9,830 nucleotides of DNA from Bacillota bacterium (GTDB lineage: Bacteria; Bacillota; Clostridia; Oscillospirales; Acutalibacteraceae), in NCBI GenBank assembly GCA_023460155.1, contig JAEWRF010000046.1, forward strand, positions 1-9,830, in the 5' to 3' direction. The notes under the pieces are model-generated. The model was not told the DNA's origin and searched no databases. It saw nothing but the letters and a program-made list of their open reading frames with translations. Below are positions 1 to 5,471 of this stretch, piece after piece. Within the stretch, counting starts at the first letter, position 1. Each line of letters begins with the position of its first letter. Made by a program: the position numbers and the translations under genes.

Positions 1-60
1 CTCCTAGTTCTATCGTGCGTGGGCGGCTTTTTTGCCGTGCTCTTTCTAATCGTTTACTAG
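1..60 (+). CDS. C-terminal end of a membrane protein (partial)
   Basis: Frame 1 is open from the window edge to a TAG at 58-60 and encodes 19 residues ending in a strongly hydrophobic stretch (GGFFAVLFLIVY). This would fit a final transmembrane helix. A two-way terminator begins 11 bases after the stop, which supports a gene ending here. Frame 3 is also open but encodes an arginine-rich, non-natural-looking peptide that runs into the terminator stem. Function cannot be judged from this fragment. Confidence 0.42.
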   Translation, partial: LLVLSCVGGFFAVLFLIVY

Positions 61-71
61 CTCTGCAGCGT

Positions 72-120
72 AAAAAAGCGTCCTGATCAGGCCTTAAAGC
101 CGTCAAGGACGCATCTTTTT
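72..120. terminator. bidirectional rho-independent terminator
   Basis: The stem GCGTCCT (78-84) pairs with AGGACGC (106-112). It is flanked by AAAAAA at 72-77, which is a U-tract on the minus strand, and by TTTTT at 116-120, which is a U-tract on the plus strand. It sits between a plus-strand gene ending at 60 and a minus-strand gene ending at 128, so it can end both transcripts. The loop is large (21 nt), with a possible inner pairing. Confidence 0.75.
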
Positions 121-127
121 GTGAATA

Positions 128-316
128 TTATTCCTTCAGCCGGTTTTGTTCGACGCAGTCGCGAAGATCCATTTCACTGTGAATATCCTCCCGGAGCAGA
201 GCCTGCTGGGTTTCCTCCGGCAGGGAATTAAAATAGTCCTCGAGGTACGGGTCGTCGTCGAAAAGCTGCTGAAAGATGGGATGGAGCACTGAAAAATCGT
301 TGTCCGTTTGAACCAC
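128..316 (-). CDS. small acidic protein of unknown function
   Basis: This encodes 62 residues from a GTG start at 316, rich in Asp/Glu and in predicted helix formers (LPEETQQALL and SEMDLRDCVEQ). There is no signal peptide or membrane segment, and I recognise no family. It lies 31 nt downstream of the transporter stop codon on the same strand and just before the two-way terminator, so it is probably the second gene of that transcript. The start is uncertain: no good Shine-Dalgarno precedes the GTG, and the same frame is open upstream to a TGA at 374-376 without an ATG, GTG or TTG codon. An ATT at 323-325 is the only other plausible nearby start. Its protein-like composition and its fit between the upstream gene and the terminator argue that it is real. 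Confidence 0.55.
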   Translation of the reverse strand: MVQTDNDFSVLHPIFQQLFDDDPYLEDYFNSLPEETQQALLREDIHSEMDLRDCVEQNRLKE

Positions 317-347
317 CTCGCGAATAGTCTGGGGTTCTTTTTGAAAA

Positions 348-1298
348 TTATGCTGGATTTTTCTGCCACCGGGTCAAAAGCCGGGTTGTGATGGAGGCAA
401 GCAGCTGTTGGAACAGGGTGCCGATCATCACGGGGAACATGACCTCCGGCGGAAAATAAGCGGCGGCGATAACGGCTCCGGCGCTGATGTTACGCATTCC
501 GCAGGCGAGAGACATGGAAGCGACAATATCCCCCTTCTGCCGGAAAATCAGGCCGAAAAGCCAACCGGAGACATAACCGGTTACGGCGAGTACAAAGATG
601 ACCGCCGTAACGCCGAACAGCACCGGGGTCATATGCAGAATAAACGGTGCGACCCGCGTGGAATTGATCATGATAATCAGAATCAGGGCCAGCTTTCCGT
701 AAGGCGCAAGGATCGGCGCAAGCTTCCGGCCCGCGCGGCCCTCCGAGAACTGGTTGAGGAGCAGCGAGACAAGCGCCGGAAGAGCGATCATCCAGATCAG
801 GTCGTGCATCATGCCCGTCACGTCGATTTTTACGTTTGCGCCCACCAGCACATGCAGGCTGAATGGGAGCACAAACGGCGCCGCAAGAGTGTCGATCAGC
901 AGAACGGAGAGCGTCATGGAAGCGCTGCCTCCCGCCATGGAGCACCACATGGCGCTGGCGACGGCGGTCGGCACCACATATTCCAGCACGGTGCCCGTAA
1001 TCAGGTAGGGATCACCGGGGAAAAACAGTTTCCCGAGCCCCAGGGCGGAAAGAGGAATCCCAATGTGGATAATTACAAAAGAGACGATGATCGGAAGCGG
1101 GTGCCGTGCGACGTCAAGAACCTGACGGAAACTTGAGCCGAGAGCGCCGGTGAATGTCATGAACGCGAAAATGTACGGAACCAGAAAAGTCAGCGTACCG
1201 ATTGTGTCGTGAAAAACGACCCCGAGGGTCAGGCAGCAGAACACAATCAGCGGCATCCATTTTCCGGCAAATCGGTTAAAGGAATTCATAAAACGCAT
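348..1298 (-). CDS. BASS-family (bile acid:sodium symporter-like) transporter
   Basis: This 316-residue, very hydrophobic protein has about nine to ten membrane segments and is an inner-membrane secondary transporter. The family signature is the conserved late segment LACGMRNISAGAVIAAAYF followed by PPEVMFPVMIGTLFQ, plus the small-residue-rich GSASMTLSVLLIDTLAAPF helix. These match the SBF/BASS fold, in which discontinuous helices bind Na+ and an organic anion. The start at 1298 is supported by AGGAG (1308-1312 on the minus strand), nine bases upstream. A second Met three codons in is less well placed. Bacterial members often carry small organic acids rather than bile salts, and the substrate cannot be read from the sequence. 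It is transcribed from its own promoter (1332-1360) and is followed by a small acidic gene. Confidence 0.82.
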   Translation of the reverse strand: MRFMNSFNRFAGKWMPLIVFCCLTLGVVFHDTIGTLTFLVPYIFAFMTFTGALGSSFRQVLDVARHPLPIIVSFVIIHIGIPLSALGLGKLFFPGDPYLITGTVLEYVVPTAVASAMWCSMAGGSASMTLSVLLIDTLAAPFVLPFSLHVLVGANVKIDVTGMMHDLIWMIALPALVSLLLNQFSEGRAGRKLAPILAPYGKLALILIIMINSTRVAPFILHMTPVLFGVTAVIFVLAVTGYVSGWLFGLIFRQKGDIVASMSLACGMRNISAGAVIAAAYFPPEVMFPVMIGTLFQQLLASITTRLLTRWQKNPA

Positions 1299-1331
1299 GC
1301 TGCGATTCTCCTGTGGTGTTTTTTCTGCTCT

Positions 1332-1360
1332 ATTCTACTCGCTTTTCCGGAAAAAGGCAA
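1332..1360 (-). promoter_or_regulatory. sigma-A-like promoter of the BASS transporter
   Basis: On the minus strand, TTGCCT (1360-1355) and TAGAAT (1337-1332) are 17 bp apart. Transcription would begin near 1325, leaving a leader of about 27 nt that contains the AGGAG ribosome binding site. Confidence 0.6.
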
Positions 1361-1480
1361 ACAGGGCGGGGATAGGGGGGATTTTCCGGCAACACGGGAA
1401 GAACCGAGAAAGATAATTTTAAGTTTCAATATGGAAATTATGGATGATTGTGATATAATAGCAGATAGAAGAGCCGCGGC

Positions 1481-1516
1481 AAAAAGAGCAGGCGGCCGCA
1501 AAAGCGGCCGCCTGCT
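1481..1516 (-). terminator. rho-independent terminator of the tRNA gene
   Basis: A perfect 13-bp GC-rich stem (1487-1499 with 1504-1516) has an AAAA loop at 1500-1503. On the minus strand it is followed by U-rich sequence (TCTTTTT, 1487-1481, partly in the stem base). It begins 13 bases after the tRNA CCA end, as expected for a monocistronic tRNA transcript. Confidence 0.85.
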
Positions 1517-1528
1517 GCGGAACCAAAA

Positions 1529-1605
1529 TGGTGGGCCATCAGGGACTCGAACCCCGGACCGACCGGTTATGAGCCGGCTGCTCTAACCAACTGAGCTAAT
1601 GGCCC
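1529..1605 (-). tRNA. tRNA with CAU anticodon; probably tRNA-Ile2 (elongator Met is the alternative)
   Basis: This is a 77-nt cloverleaf with the CCA end encoded. The acceptor stem is GGGCCAT/ATGGCCC, the D-arm has GCTC/GAGC, the anticodon stem is GCCGG/CCGGT with loop CTCATAA, and the T-arm is CGGGG/CCCTG around TTCGAGT. The discriminator is A. Anticodon CAU can belong to initiator Met, elongator Met or Ile2, whose C34 is modified to lysidine by TilS. The paired first acceptor position (G1-C72) argues against the initiator. C4-G69 and C5-G68 in the acceptor stem match determinants reported for E. coli TilS, and the whole sequence resembles Firmicute Ile2 tRNAs as I recall them. Automatic tools often label such genes tRNA-Met. 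The tRNA call is secure; the amino acid is likely but not certain. Confidence 0.96.
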
Positions 1606-1641
1606 TTACTGAAGGACGACAATTTATCCAGAACAGCTTTT

Positions 1642-1670
1642 ATCATAACACAGGAACGGGAGCGTTGCAA
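1642..1670 (-). promoter_or_regulatory. sigma-A-like promoter of the tRNA gene
   Basis: On the minus strand, TTGCAA (1670-1665), a 17-bp spacer and TATGAT (1647-1642). Initiation would be near 1635, giving a 5' leader of about 30 nt for RNase P to remove. Confidence 0.72.
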
Positions 1671-1777
1671 TCCCAAAGAAGAAATTTTCGGGCGTGACGG
1701 GCGGAAGAAATTCCTCATAAATTCCTTCGTTCGCGTTCATTGTTCGAAATCTTTATATCCTTCTCCGCCTGATAATT

Positions 1778-1783
1778 TATAAT
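1778..1783 (+). promoter_or_regulatory. candidate -10 element upstream of the ComFB-family gene
   Basis: A perfect TATAAT lies 50 bases before the preferred start codon at 1833. No convincing -35 hexamer is found 16-18 bp upstream, so the promoter may be weak, activator-dependent, or use another sigma factor. The remaining sequence between 1671 and 1777 shows only a short direct repeat of AAATTCCT and no other clear signal. Confidence 0.3.
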
Positions 1784-1832
1784 CAGATGAGACAAATTTG
1801 CTGAGGAATTGTTGGAAAGCAGGTGTTGCCGT

Positions 1833-2105
1833 ATGCGTTATGAAAATGTAATGGAAGAATTGTTAAGCGAGAAACTGAACGAGGTTCAGAATGAACTGGA
1901 CTGTTGCCTGTGTGACCAGTGCAGGGCGGACATCATGTCCTATGCGTTAAATCAGCTTTCGCCGAAGTATGTCAATTCCGACGTCGGCAGAGCCTATGCC
2001 AGACTGGATACCATGTCCAACCAATTTGAAACCGATATGCTGGCCGCCCTGTACGCAGGTGCGAACATGGTCAGACAGCGCCCAAGGCATCCGGCCGCTC
2101 AGTAA
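1833..2105 (+). CDS. ComFB-family protein
   Basis: This encodes 90 residues from ATG 1833, preceded by AGGTG seven bases upstream. A TTG at 1809 would add eight residues (MLESRCCR) that do not look like the family N-terminus. The start MRYENVMEELL, the cysteine cluster at residues 24-30 (C24, C25, C27, C30 in DCCLCDQCRADI), and the later LDTMSNQFETDMLAAL segment match the ComFB (late competence development) family. In Bacillus subtilis ComFB is a small Zn-binding protein encoded between comFA and comFC. Members elsewhere, notably in cyanobacteria, have been described as cyclic-dinucleotide receptors. Here it stands alone with no comFA or comFC beside it, so a competence role is not indicated by context. 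Its stop codon lies two bases from the end of convergent sdaAA. Confidence 0.87.
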   Translation: MRYENVMEELLSEKLNEVQNELDCCLCDQCRADIMSYALNQLSPKYVNSDVGRAYARLDTMSNQFETDMLAALYAGANMVRQRPRHPAAQ

Positions 2106-2107
2106 AA

Positions 2108-2977
2108 TCAGCGGTGGATCCGCTCGGCGGCCGCAATTCCGAACGGCGTCGCGGCCAGTCCTCCGGTGCCGGTTTCTTTCAGCGCCGGAGACATCAGGTC
2201 GCCGACGGAGCGCATGGCGTCGATCACTTCGTCCGCGGGAATCCTGCTGGTGATGCCGGCGAGGGCCATTTCGGCGCTGCTGACGGCGTTCATGGCGCCG
2301 ATCACGTTCCGCTTGACACACGGGATTTCCACCAGACCGGCGACCGGGTCGCAGACCAGCCCCAGAAGGTTCATCAGCGCCATGGCGCAGGCATCGGCAC
2401 CCATTTCCGGGGTGCCTTTTTTCAGGCTTGTCAGTGCCGCCGCCGCCATGGCGGAAGCTGCACCGATTTCTGCCTGACAGCCGCCCTCCGCGCCGGAAAT
2501 CGAGGCGCGGGACGCGATGACCTGGCCGAAGCCCGCCGCGACATAGAGGGAATGGATGATTTCCTCGTCACTGAACGAGCAGGCCCGGGAGCAGGGGATT
2601 AGCACCGCGGGAAGTACGCCGCAGGAGCCGGCTGTGGGGGAGGCCACGATGCGCTTCATGCAGGCGTTGCTTTCCCCCATGCGCAGCGCTTCCGCGATGA
2701 TTTCGTTGAGAAAACAGCCGGAAATGGAATCGCGGCTCCGCGCGTAGCGGGCCATTTTTTCGCCGTCGCCCCCGACTAGGCCGCTTTTGGAGCAGGCGGA
2801 GGGACTGTACTGCGAGCTCGCGCTTTTCATGGCGGACCACAGCGCCTCCATCTGCCGGAGGGAATCCTCCCGGCTATTTCCCCGGTCCTTGAGGTCGTCT
2901 TCCAGAATGGTCTCCCAAAGCGGCATGTTCTGTTCCTGCGCTGCCTTCAGCATTTCCCGCACCGATGTGAATGCCAT
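2108..2977 (-). CDS. sdaAA: L-serine dehydratase, iron-sulfur-dependent, alpha subunit
   Basis: This is the catalytic subunit of L-serine ammonia-lyase, which converts L-serine to pyruvate and ammonia in the cytosol. Its 289 residues match the usual length of the separate alpha chain. Visible motifs are SPTAGSCG (113-120), GGCQAEIG (165-172), CDPVAG (209-214) and EIPC (217-220). Cysteines 167, 209 and 220 are spaced 42 and 11 apart, the same spacing as the three [4Fe-4S] ligands known in the Legionella single-chain enzyme (343, 385, 396). The enzyme should therefore be oxygen-sensitive and not PLP-dependent. The ATG at 2977 has GGGGAGG a few bases upstream. It follows sdaAB by 79 nt in the same operon. 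No terminator separates its end from the convergent ComFB-family gene. Confidence 0.96.
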   Translation of the reverse strand: MAFTSVREMLKAAQEQNMPLWETILEDDLKDRGNSREDSLRQMEALWSAMKSASSQYSPSACSKSGLVGGDGEKMARYARSRDSISGCFLNEIIAEALRMGESNACMKRIVASPTAGSCGVLPAVLIPCSRACSFSDEEIIHSLYVAAGFGQVIASRASISGAEGGCQAEIGAASAMAAAALTSLKKGTPEMGADACAMALMNLLGLVCDPVAGLVEIPCVKRNVIGAMNAVSSAEMALAGITSRIPADEVIDAMRSVGDLMSPALKETGTGGLAATPFGIAAAERIHR

Positions 2978-3011
2978 AAAAGCCCTCCCCGTTACCCGTT
3001 ATAAGTCGTAC

Positions 3012-3041
3012 AAGTCATTTCCCCGTTCAGGAAAATGACTT
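3012..3041 (-). other. hairpin in the sdaAB-sdaAA intergenic gap
   Basis: AAGTCATTT (3012-3020) and AAATGACTT (3033-3041) form a perfect 9-bp inverted repeat with a 12-nt loop. The stem could extend by GG/CC around one bulged A. No U-tract follows on the minus strand, so it is not a standard terminator. It may act in mRNA processing, stability or subunit balance, but the role is unknown. Confidence 0.5.
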
Positions 3042-3056
3042 TATAGTTTGTCTTCG

Positions 3057-3719
3057 TCAGTCGTCCAGATTCAGATAAGTTACTTTTAGAATTCCGTTCA
3101 CCTTTGTGAGCGAAACCAGCGGCTCCGCTGGGATCGGCTGGTCGCATTCGATGACCATAACCGCGTAGCCGCCCCGCACGTTGCGGTAGAGCTGCATGGT
3201 TGCGATATTCACGGAATACCGGTACAGCAGTGCCGTAACCTCGGCAACATGGCCCGGCTGATCCAGATTGTGCACGATCAGGGTTGGGCAATCGCCCGAA
3301 AAGTTTGTTTCAATGCCGTCAATGCTGCATATTTTAATGCGTCCGCCCCCGATGGACGATGCCATGACCTCAAGCGAACGGCGGCTTTCCCCTTCCACCC
3401 GGAGCACCACCGTGTTTGGGTGGACGTTCCGCAGAATAACGTTTCGCTTTGTGATCTGAATATTCTGCTTTTCCGCCAGTTCAAAGCTCTGCGGAATGCG
3501 GATGTCGTCCGGCTTCATCCCCAGCAGCCCTGCCATCAGCGCCCGGTCGGTTCCGTGCCCCTCTCCGGTTGCGGCAAAGGAGCCGTGCAGCAGCATCTCC
3601 GCTTTCCGGACCGGTTCACCCAGCAGTTTCCGCGTGAGGTAGCCGATCCGCACGGCTCCGGCCGTGTGGCTGCTGGAAGGACCCACCATAATCGGGCCCA
3701 TAATGTCGAAAATACTCAT
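3057..3719 (-). CDS. sdaAB: L-serine dehydratase, iron-sulfur-dependent, beta subunit
   Basis: This is the partner subunit of the two-chain serine dehydratase, 220 residues. The N-terminal region starts MSIFDIMGPIMVGPSSSHTAG, the hallmark of the beta domain. ASSIGGGRI follows near residue 120. A C-terminal ACT domain begins around residue 146 (LIVHNLDQPGHVAEV, then SVNIATMQLYR). ACT domains usually bind amino acids, here probably serine as a regulatory or structural ligand. The ATG at 3719 is preceded on the minus strand by AGGCGG nine bases upstream. It is the first gene of the operon, before sdaAA, which is the usual Firmicute order, and is transcribed from the promoter at 3772-3799. Confidence 0.95.
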   Translation of the reverse strand: MSIFDIMGPIMVGPSSSHTAGAVRIGYLTRKLLGEPVRKAEMLLHGSFAATGEGHGTDRALMAGLLGMKPDDIRIPQSFELAEKQNIQITKRNVILRNVHPNTVVLRVEGESRRSLEVMASSIGGGRIKICSIDGIETNFSGDCPTLIVHNLDQPGHVAEVTALLYRYSVNIATMQLYRNVRGGYAVMVIECDQPIPAEPLVSLTKVNGILKVTYLNLDD

Positions 3720-3771
3720 GCCTGTTTTCCGCCTTTCCGCGGCCGCGATTTCAGTGATTCAAACAGTATTA

Positions 3772-3799
3772 ATCATAGCACGGCGGGTGAGAAAAGCAA
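3772..3799 (-). promoter_or_regulatory. sigma-A-like promoter of the sdaAB-sdaAA operon
   Basis: On the minus strand, TTGCTT (3799-3794), a 16-bp spacer and TATGAT (3777-3772). Transcription would start near 3765, leaving a leader of about 45 nt that contains a CGCGGCCGCG palindrome near 3738-3747. No recognisable riboswitch fits in so short a leader. Confidence 0.62.
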
Positions 3800-3895
3800 A
3801 GCGAAATTTCCCGCTCCTTATCTTTGGCGGCGTTTCATCGGGTGAGCGTCGGATTTTTTAAGGTAAAACGCCTTTTTCGCCGGCATCCTCGCATG

Positions 3896-3910
3896 TATAC
3901 TACATATAAT
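3896..3910 (+). promoter_or_regulatory. candidate -10 region of the acetyltransferase gene
   Basis: Two possible -10 hexamers, TATACT (3896-3901) and TATAAT (3905-3910), lie upstream of the acetyltransferase. A T-rich stretch at 3872-3878 is the best, but poor, -35 for the first. The interval 3720-3953 between divergent genes therefore holds the sda promoter and probably this one. Confidence 0.35.
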
Positions 3911-4049
3911 AACTAAAAAAAGGACAACCCACGTGGAAGAGAGGAAATGAACAATGCTCAGTACGACGACGCAGAGGATTGATGGGACCCGCGCTGCGGA
4001 ACACCGCGGAACAGCTGCCACAATCGTTTCGGATGGACCGGAGGCAGGC

Positions 4050-4511
4050 ATGATTCTGAGAAAGGGCACCGAGGAAGACCTTGAGCTTCTGATTTCTCTT
4101 CGCTTTTCTTATCTGCGCGACGATTTGGGGCGGATAGTGCCGGAGACGGAACGAACGGTGGAAGCACAGCTTCGCAGGTATCTTCCGGAGCATCTGAAGT
4201 CCGGTGATTTTCAGGCTTTTCTTGCGGAGGAGGATGGGAAAATCGCGGCCTGCGCATTCCTGGTTCTGTGGGAAATACCGGCGAACCCCTCCTGCCCTTC
4301 GGGAATCCGAGGGACTGTGTTCAACGTCTGGACTGACCCTGCGTTCCGCCGCAGAGGGGCCGCGACGCAGGTAATGAACGCGCTGATTGCGGATGCGCGG
4401 AAGTCCGGCGCTACTCTTCTGGAGCTTTCCGCCACCCGGCAGGGAAGACCGCTGTACGAAAAACTCGGCTTTTCCTTTTCCGAGAATACGGCCATGCGGA
4501 TGACCCTTTAG
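4050..4511 (+). CDS. GNAT-family N-acetyltransferase
   Basis: This encodes 153 residues from ATG 4050, preceded by CGGAGG at a usable distance. The protein opens MILRKGTEEDLELL, a typical GNAT beta-1/alpha-1 start, which is why this codon is preferred. Motif A is seen as FNVWTDPAFRRRGAAT (91-106), with R-x-x-G-x-A for acetyl-CoA pyrophosphate binding. Motif B is seen in LELSATRQGRPLYEKLGF (124-141). It should transfer acetyl from acetyl-CoA to an amine in the cytosol; the substrate is unknown. The same frame extends back to an ATG at 3954 that also has a ribosome binding site (AGAGG) and would give 185 residues, but the extra 32 residues look low in structure and unlike the family. No clear terminator separates it from the next gene 96 nt on. 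Confidence 0.85.
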   Translation: MILRKGTEEDLELLISLRFSYLRDDLGRIVPETERTVEAQLRRYLPEHLKSGDFQAFLAEEDGKIAACAFLVLWEIPANPSCPSGIRGTVFNVWTDPAFRRRGAATQVMNALIADARKSGATLLELSATRQGRPLYEKLGFSFSENTAMRMTL

Positions 4512-4607
4512 CCCGTATTCCATAAGTTCGCCGCCGAAAATCGGCGCATGAAACGAAGTTTTTTCCCTATACTAAATCCTGTCGTTTTTCTTGGAAGGAG
4601 ACACAGG

Positions 4608-5402
4608 ATGAAAAAGGGACGTAGATATGCAAAGGAATGCGGGGGAGTTTCGCTTTCCGCAATGATCCTGATTGGAATTGCTTTCGCGGCGGCCTGCTGG
4701 TTTGCCGTTGAGATGTTTGCCGGAGGCGGGGAGCAATACCGGGACCGGAGTGCCGCCAGCGGTGTTTCGCTGGTCAGCGCCGCCCGGCCGGAGGCTCCCC
4801 AGCCCTCCTCCGCCGTTCAAAGAACGGTTCCTGCAGGGGACGAGTGGGAGCTTCTGCTTGTCAATTACGATCACAAACTGCCGGAGGATTTCACGCCCGA
4901 CCTGATGCAGGACAACGGGGTTGAGATGGATTCCCGGATTGTCGCGCCGTTTGAAGCTATGCGGGAGGCGGCGAAAAAAGAGGGGCTTTCGCTTTACGCT
5001 TCCTCGGCGTACCGGAGCAGCGAAACACAGGACAAGCTGTTCCGCGAGGAGGTGAGCCAGTATTCAAAACTTTACCCAACTGCTTCCCAGGCGGAGGCAG
5101 TCGCCGCGGAATCGGTTGCCAGGCCGGGGTACAGCGAGCACGGCACCGGCCTGGCGATCGACCTAAACGGCGTGCAGGATGGATTTGTCCAAACGAAGGA
5201 GTACCGCTGGCTTCTGGATCATGCTCAGGAATACGGCTTTGTTCTTCGGTATCCCGAGGATAAGCAGGACATCACACATATTAAATTTGAGCCGTGGCAT
5301 TTCCGCTACGTCGGGCAGGAGAACGCGGAAAAAATGAAGCAGACGGATGAATGCCTGGAAGAATACCTCGATTCCCTTGAAAAAACGAGTTCACTTCATT
5401 GA
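4608..5402 (+). CDS. membrane-anchored M15-family D-alanyl-D-alanine carboxypeptidase (VanY-like)
   Basis: This is a 264-residue extracytoplasmic peptidoglycan peptidase. The N-terminal basic stretch and hydrophobic segment (about 15-38) form a signal anchor or signal peptide, followed by a Ser/Pro-rich linker (about 45-75). The catalytic domain shows the M15B motifs ASSAYRS (131-137), SEHGTGLAID (177-186) and EPWHFRYVG (228-236). H178, D185 and H231 are the expected Zn2+ ligands and E228 the catalytic base, so all key residues are present. It should trim the terminal D-Ala from peptide stems. The start at 4608 has AAGGAG seven bases upstream. An in-frame ATG at 4548 adds 20 residues but lacks a ribosome binding site. 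No van regulators or ligases are adjacent, so this is better read as a housekeeping cell-wall enzyme than a resistance gene. Confidence 0.9.
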   Translation: MKKGRRYAKECGGVSLSAMILIGIAFAAACWFAVEMFAGGGEQYRDRSAASGVSLVSAARPEAPQPSSAVQRTVPAGDEWELLLVNYDHKLPEDFTPDLMQDNGVEMDSRIVAPFEAMREAAKKEGLSLYASSAYRSSETQDKLFREEVSQYSKLYPTASQAEAVAAESVARPGYSEHGTGLAIDLNGVQDGFVQTKEYRWLLDHAQEYGFVLRYPEDKQDITHIKFEPWHFRYVGQENAEKMKQTDECLEEYLDSLEKTSSLH

Positions 5403-5427
5403 TTATCCTGCGCGGATTTGCTATAAT
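5399..5427 (+). promoter_or_regulatory. strong extended -10 promoter of gltX-glnS
   Basis: TTGATT (5399-5404), a 17-bp spacer, and TGC-TATAAT (5419-5427), an extended -10 with a perfect hexamer. The -35 overlaps the TGA stop of the upstream peptidase gene (5400-5402). Transcription should start near 5434, with a leader of about 38 nt. There is no room for a T-box. Confidence 0.82.
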
Positions 5428-5471
5428 TTAATTCTATTCGGTTTTTATTTTACAGATCAGGAGGCTTTTTG

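Noticed and set aside
408..1136. Long plus-strand ORF (242 codons) opposite the transporter gene
   Set aside because: It is the antisense of a clear membrane-transporter gene. Its composition is rich in Arg, His, Gly and Asp, typical of GC-rich shadow frames, and it lacks a ribosome binding site.
1454..1459. Plus-strand TATAAT between the transporter and the tRNA
   Set aside because: It would read into the terminator stem and antisense to the tRNA; there is no -35 and no gene on that strand for over 300 bases.
1529..1605. tRNA as an integration site for a mobile element
   Set aside because: No integrase, no duplicated tRNA 3' end, and housekeeping genes lie on both sides.
3249..3845. Plus-strand ORF (198 codons) opposite sdaAB
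   Set aside because: It is a shadow of sdaAB that continues through the sda promoter; the protein has no plausible fold signature.
3900..4523. Minus-strand ORF (207 codons) opposite the acetyltransferase
   Set aside because: It is a shadow frame rich in Arg, Ser and Pro, with the GNAT motifs clear on the other strand.
4532..4565. Small hairpin (CGCCGA/TCGGCG, loop AAA) followed by a T-run after the acetyltransferase
   Set aside because: The T-run begins about 13 bases after the stem, and the stem is only six pairs. This is too far and too weak to call a terminator.
4608..5402. Vancomycin-resistance gene vanY
   Set aside because: The M15 motifs fit VanY, but there is no vanR, vanS, vanH, ligase or vanX nearby. 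A general cell-wall carboxypeptidase is the simpler reading.
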